Source: Campylobacterales bacterium
GTDB taxonomy: Bacteria; Campylobacterota; Campylobacteria; Campylobacterales; Sulfurovaceae
Direction: 5' to 3'
NCBI GenBank assembly: GCA_016937075.1
Contig: JAFGWQ010000159.1
Coordinates: forward strand, 1-8,615
DNA: 8,615 bases
Shown here: positions 5,906 through 8,615 of the stretch, one piece after another
How the letters are laid out: each line of letters begins with the position of its first letter
How positions within the stretch are numbered: the first letter of the stretch is position 1
Made by a program: the position numbers and the translations under genes
Notes under the pieces: generated by a model
The model's database searches: none
What the model saw: the letters and a program-made list of their open reading frames with translations, nothing else
What the model was told of the DNA's origin: nothing

Positions 5906-7720
5906 ATGGCACAATTATTTACAAAAGATACACAAGCAATTTTTTGGAACAACAACACGAGTGCGATCCAAAGAATGTTGGATTATGATTTCGTAATCGG
6001 CAGAAAAACTCCTTCAGTTGCAGCTATCGTAGCTCCAACCGGAGATAGTAAATTCCAAAAATTCTTTTGGGGCGGCGATGAGATCATGGTGCCTCTATTT
6101 AAAAATACTGCAGAAGCAAAAAAAGCATTCCCTAATGCTGATGTGCTTTTAAACTTTGCATCTTTTAGAACTGCTTACGATGTAACTATGGAAGCTTTAA
6201 ATCTTGGCGGGTTCAAAACTATCATGATCACAGCTGAAGGAATACCGGAAAGACTTGCTCGCGGTATGAACGCAAAAGCCAGAAACCTAGGTGTCACCGT
6301 GATTGGACCTGCTACTGTCGGTGCTATCGCTCCGGGTGCATTCAAGATAGCTAATATCGGCGGAACAATCGAAAATATTATCAACTCTAAACTTCACAGA
6401 GCTGGAAGCTGCGGACTTGTAACTCGCTCAGGCGGACTATTTAATGAGCTTTCAAATATCATAGCTATCAATGCGGACGGTATTGCTGAAGGTGTTGCAA
6501 TAGGCGGAGACAGATTCGTTGGTTCAGTATTTATTGACAATCTTCTTAGAATGCAAGATAATCCAGAAGTAAAATATATGCTTCTTCTTGGAGAAGTAGG
6601 CGGTACCGAAGAGTATAAAGTTATAGATGCTATCAAAGAAGGCAAAATCACTAAACCAATTATCGCATGGTGTATTGGTACAATCGCCAAACATTATAGC
6701 AGCGGTGTTCAATTTGGTCACGCTGGTGCTAGCGCGAATGCTGAGCGTGAAACTGCAGATGCTAAAAATAAAGCTATGAGCGATGCTGGCATTTATGTTC
6801 CAAGTTCATTTAATGACCTTCCAAACAAAATAGCCGAAGTTTACGGTAAACTAAAAGCTGAAGGCGTTATTACTGAAATCACTGAACCTGCTATTAATGC
6901 TATACCATCAGTTAGAAAAAGCAAAAACTTTATTTGTACTATTAGTGACGATAGAGGTGACGAGGCCACTTATGCAGGTTTCCCTATTTCTAGCGTTGCT
7001 ACTCCAGATACCGGCAAAGGAATCGGTGATGTTATTTCACTTCTTTGGTTCAAAAAACAGTATCCAAAATGGGCTACTCAATTTATAGAAACTGTTATCA
7101 AAACTGTTGCAGACCACGGTCCGGCAGTTAGTGGTGCTCACAATGCAAAAGTTACGGCTCGTGCAGGCAAAAGTGTAGTTGAGTCACTAGTAACTGGACT
7201 TTTAACTATCGGACCTAGATTTGGCGGTGCGATTGACGGTGCAGCAGAGCATTTCAAATATGCACATGACAACAACCTGTCTCCGGCAGAGTTCTTGAAT
7301 CACATGAAAAAACTTGGTATTCCAATTCCAGGTATCGGTCATAGAATCAAATCTTTGAGAAATCCTGACCTTAGAGTAGTTGGACTTAAAAAATATGCAG
7401 CTGAACATTTTCCAAGCACCCCGCTTTTGGATTATGCACTTACTGTTGAACAACTTACAACATCTAAAAAAGATAACCTTATCTTGAATGTTGACGGAAC
7501 TATCGGTATATTGATGGTTGATATGTGGAGAGCTTTAGGCTATAGTGAAGAAGAGATCAATGAATTCATTTCAAGCGGCACGTTAAATGCATTCTTTATT
7601 GCAGGACGTACTATCGGATTTATCGGACATGTTCTTGATGAGAAAAGACTTGCTATGCCAATGTATCGTCATCCAATGGACGATATTCTATATCAAGTTG
7701 ATATGGCGGAAGAAATTTAA
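5906..7720 (+). CDS. aclA: ATP-citrate lyase, large (alpha) subunit
   Basis: The 604-residue protein is of the expected length for this subunit. The N-terminal CoA-binding domain (about 1-160) is followed by the succinyl-CoA-synthetase-like domain. The phosphorylated histidine is His272 in QFGHAGASANAERETADAKN (269-288), nearly identical to the animal ACLY site. The citrate-synthase-like lyase domain fills about 330-604. His404 (DHGPAVSGAHN), His479 (PGIGHRIKS) and Asp530 (NVDGTIG) have the same mutual spacing (75 and 51) as the catalytic His900, His975 and Asp1026 of human ACLY as I remember them. AclA takes phosphate from ATP through AclB, forms citryl-CoA and cleaves it to acetyl-CoA and oxaloacetate in the cytoplasm. 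GGAG (5897-5900) directly follows the aclB stop codon. There is no sign of damage. The pair diagnoses a reductive TCA cycle of the ACL type rather than the CCS/CCL route. Confidence -1.
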   Translation: MAQLFTKDTQAIFWNNNTSAIQRMLDYDFVIGRKTPSVAAIVAPTGDSKFQKFFWGGDEIMVPLFKNTAEAKKAFPNADVLLNFASFRTAYDVTMEALNLGGFKTIMITAEGIPERLARGMNAKARNLGVTVIGPATVGAIAPGAFKIANIGGTIENIINSKLHRAGSCGLVTRSGGLFNELSNIIAINADGIAEGVAIGGDRFVGSVFIDNLLRMQDNPEVKYMLLLGEVGGTEEYKVIDAIKEGKITKPIIAWCIGTIAKHYSSGVQFGHAGASANAERETADAKNKAMSDAGIYVPSSFNDLPNKIAEVYGKLKAEGVITEITEPAINAIPSVRKSKNFICTISDDRGDEATYAGFPISSVATPDTGKGIGDVISLLWFKKQYPKWATQFIETVIKTVADHGPAVSGAHNAKVTARAGKSVVESLVTGLLTIGPRFGGAIDGAAEHFKYAHDNNLSPAEFLNHMKKLGIPIPGIGHRIKSLRNPDLRVVGLKKYAAEHFPSTPLLDYALTVEQLTTSKKDNLILNVDGTIGILMVDMWRALGYSEEEINEFISSGTLNAFFIAGRTIGFIGHVLDEKRLAMPMYRHPMDDILYQVDMAEEI

Positions 7721-7743
7721 CCATAATTTCTTTTTAATTTTTT
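7710..7743 (+). terminator. Weak AT-rich terminator candidate at the end of aclA
   Basis: AAGAAATT (7710-7717) pairs with AATTTCTT (7725-7732) across a 7-nt loop that contains the aclA stop codon, and the T-rich run TTTAATTTTTT follows. The layout is that of an intrinsic terminator, but the stem has only two G-C pairs, so it may be weak or leaky. The same T-rich run would form the upstream part of the next promoter. Confidence -1.
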
Positions 7744-7746
7744 AAA

Positions 7747-7779
7747 CTTGCGATATAATGTTTATCATTATATCGCAAG
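7747..7779. promoter_or_regulatory. Perfect 14-bp inverted repeat carrying -10 boxes on both strands
   Basis: CTTGCGATATAATG (7747-7760) and CATTATATCGCAAG (7766-7779) are exact reverse complements around a TTTAT loop. On the + strand, TATAAT (7754-7759) behind T-rich DNA is a typical Campylobacterota promoter and would serve the pilin-like gene. On the - strand, TATAAT (7772-7767) is 17 bp from TGGACA (7795-7790), which would drive transcription towards aclA. The symmetry also fits an operator for a dimeric regulator. In transcripts reading through from aclA, the repeat can fold into a hairpin whose end touches the next gene's AGAGGA ribosome binding site (7778-7783). Confidence -1.
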
Positions 7780-7788
7780 AGGATTTTT

Positions 7789-8439
7789 ATGTCCAAACAA
7801 AACAAAGCCTTTACACTCTTAGAAGCCATAGTGGTAATAGTGCTTATAGGTATTTTAGCCACAGTAGCAATCCCAAGGCTACAAACAGATACTACTCAAG
7901 AAGCTGCAGACCAAATTCTTTCTGATATTAGATACACCCAACACTTAGCACTTACCGATGATGTAACAAATCCAAATAATTCCAATTGGCAGCGAGCTTT
8001 TTGGAGTATGCGTTTTGGTCGATGTGCTAGTGGCAGCGGTTGGTATTATATGATAGGCTCTGATAAAGATTATGCCGGCGACATTGATAGAATTACGGAA
8101 GCGGCTATAGATCCACTTTCCGGTAAGCCAATGTTTTGGATCGGTACCAAAGCTTGTTCAAATGGTGGAGACGGAACGGTAAGCAATAAAATATTTATAA
8201 CAAAGAGATTTGGTATATCAAATGTTACCTTTAGCGGCAGTTGCAACGGAGCGCAGCATATAGGATTTGATAGGTTAGGCAGATTGCATCAAAGTTTTAC
8301 TGCTTCTTCTTCTCCAAATTATGCAAGCGTGCTTCATACTCCTTGTACTATTACATTTGTTCATCCAAATGGAGATTTTTCTATTAATATACAACCAGAA
8401 ACTGGTTATGCTTATAGAGTAGGGCAAGAAGATCAATAA
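7789..8439 (+). CDS. Prepilin-type protein (type IV pilin / type II secretion pseudopilin-like)
   Basis: The 216-residue protein opens with a type III (prepilin) signal: a short basic leader MSKQNKA, then FTLLEAIVVIVLIGILATVAIP. The expected prepilin peptidase cut is between Ala7 and Phe8, with Glu12 as the conserved Glu5 of the mature protein. Ala instead of the usual Gly before the cut is tolerated in some pilins. The hydrophobic helix (8-29) anchors the protein in the inner membrane and packs in the pilus core. The C-terminal part is a periplasmic globular domain with four cysteines (79, 123, 152 and 186), enough for two disulfides, and GFDRLGRLH (159-167), a phrase common in GspH/FimT-like minor pseudopilins. 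No assembly genes lie nearby, so its role (pilus, secretion or DNA uptake) is open. AGAGGA (7778-7783) precedes the ATG. Confidence -1.
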   Translation: MSKQNKAFTLLEAIVVIVLIGILATVAIPRLQTDTTQEAADQILSDIRYTQHLALTDDVTNPNNSNWQRAFWSMRFGRCASGSGWYYMIGSDKDYAGDIDRITEAAIDPLSGKPMFWIGTKACSNGGDGTVSNKIFITKRFGISNVTFSGSCNGAQHIGFDRLGRLHQSFTASSSPNYASVLHTPCTITFVHPNGDFSINIQPETGYAYRVGQEDQ

Positions 8440-8575
8440 AACTAATCAAAATAGATTTTTTATGTCAAAAAAGGCATAAATATCTATAAAATATATGCTA
8501 AATTATAATATTATTAACTGCAACTATTTAAACAATAATTTTTTCAAAATATTTCCACTTTTCCCCAAAAAACCC

Positions 8576-8604
8576 TTGACATATATTTACTTTGCTGCTA
8601 TAAT
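8576..8604 (+). promoter_or_regulatory. Near-consensus sigma-70 promoter, probably for a stable RNA operon
   Basis: TTGACA (8576-8581), a 17-bp spacer, and TATAAT (8599-8604) preceded by TGC (an extended -10) form an essentially ideal promoter. The following ACGCGTCC (8605-8612) is a GC-rich discriminator of the kind found at rRNA and tRNA promoters under growth-rate control. Transcription would start near 8611 and run out of the window. The promoter is seen directly; the stable-RNA target is inferred. The AT-rich spacer between the pilin-like gene and this site (8440-8575) holds no gene and no convincing terminator. Confidence -1.
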
Positions 8605-8615
8605 ACGCGTCCACA

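Noticed and set aside
5420..5914. Long minus-strand open frame across the end of aclB
   Set aside because: It is a shadow of the strongly conserved aclB frame. It is rich in Cys, Phe and Ser with no recognisable family and no ribosome binding site that I could support.
8459..8498. Short inverted repeats (TTTATG/CATAAA, GCATA/TATGC) after the pilin-like gene as a terminator
   Set aside because: The stems are only 5-6 bp, AT-rich, have long loops, and are not followed by a T-run, so they are expected by chance in such AT-rich DNA.

Overview
The window looks like chromosomal DNA of an autotrophic member of the Campylobacterota, of the Sulfurimonas/Sulfuricurvum/Sulfurovum kind. The main reason is a complete aclB-aclA pair encoding the two-subunit ATP-citrate lyase, the key enzyme of the reductive TCA cycle. 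Supporting signs are the AT-rich DNA, short AGGAG-type ribosome binding sites, and promoters made of a good -10 box behind T-rich DNA. The genus cannot be fixed from the sequence alone. All supported genes are on the + strand.

Left part (1 to about 2330): this looks like accessory DNA. It holds the 3' portion of an epoxide-hydrolase-type alpha/beta hydrolase of higher GC, then two unrecognised genes of differing composition (122 and about 280 residues). A 43-nt palindromic repeat lies before and after these two genes. The copies match at 35 of 43 positions, have the same orientation, and each starts exactly 18 nt after a stop codon. The right-hand copy folds into a perfect 13-bp stem with a 4-nt loop. 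This cassette-like arrangement is the most unusual thing in the window. It does not match the integron attC consensus and is not a terminator.

Middle part (2329-4432): three genes overlap by 4 nt at each junction (ATGA): a PRPP-binding phosphoribosyltransferase, a class I glutamine amidotransferase (TrpG/PabA, intact Cys-His-Glu triad), and a polytopic membrane protein that may be a remote PMT/ArnT-type glycosyltransferase. An extended -10 box precedes the first gene.

Right part (4433-8615): aclB and aclA are 9 nt apart and have their own probable promoter. AclB supplies the ATP-grasp and CoA-ligase parts. AclA supplies the phosphohistidine and the citrate-synthase-like lyase domain. Together they cleave citrate with ATP and CoA to acetyl-CoA and oxaloacetate. 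Next comes a perfect 14-bp inverted repeat that carries a TATAAT box on each strand, then a type IV pilin/pseudopilin-like gene. The window ends in a near-ideal sigma-70 promoter (TTGACA, 17 bp, TGC-TATAAT, GC-rich discriminator), probably for an rRNA or tRNA operon just outside the window.
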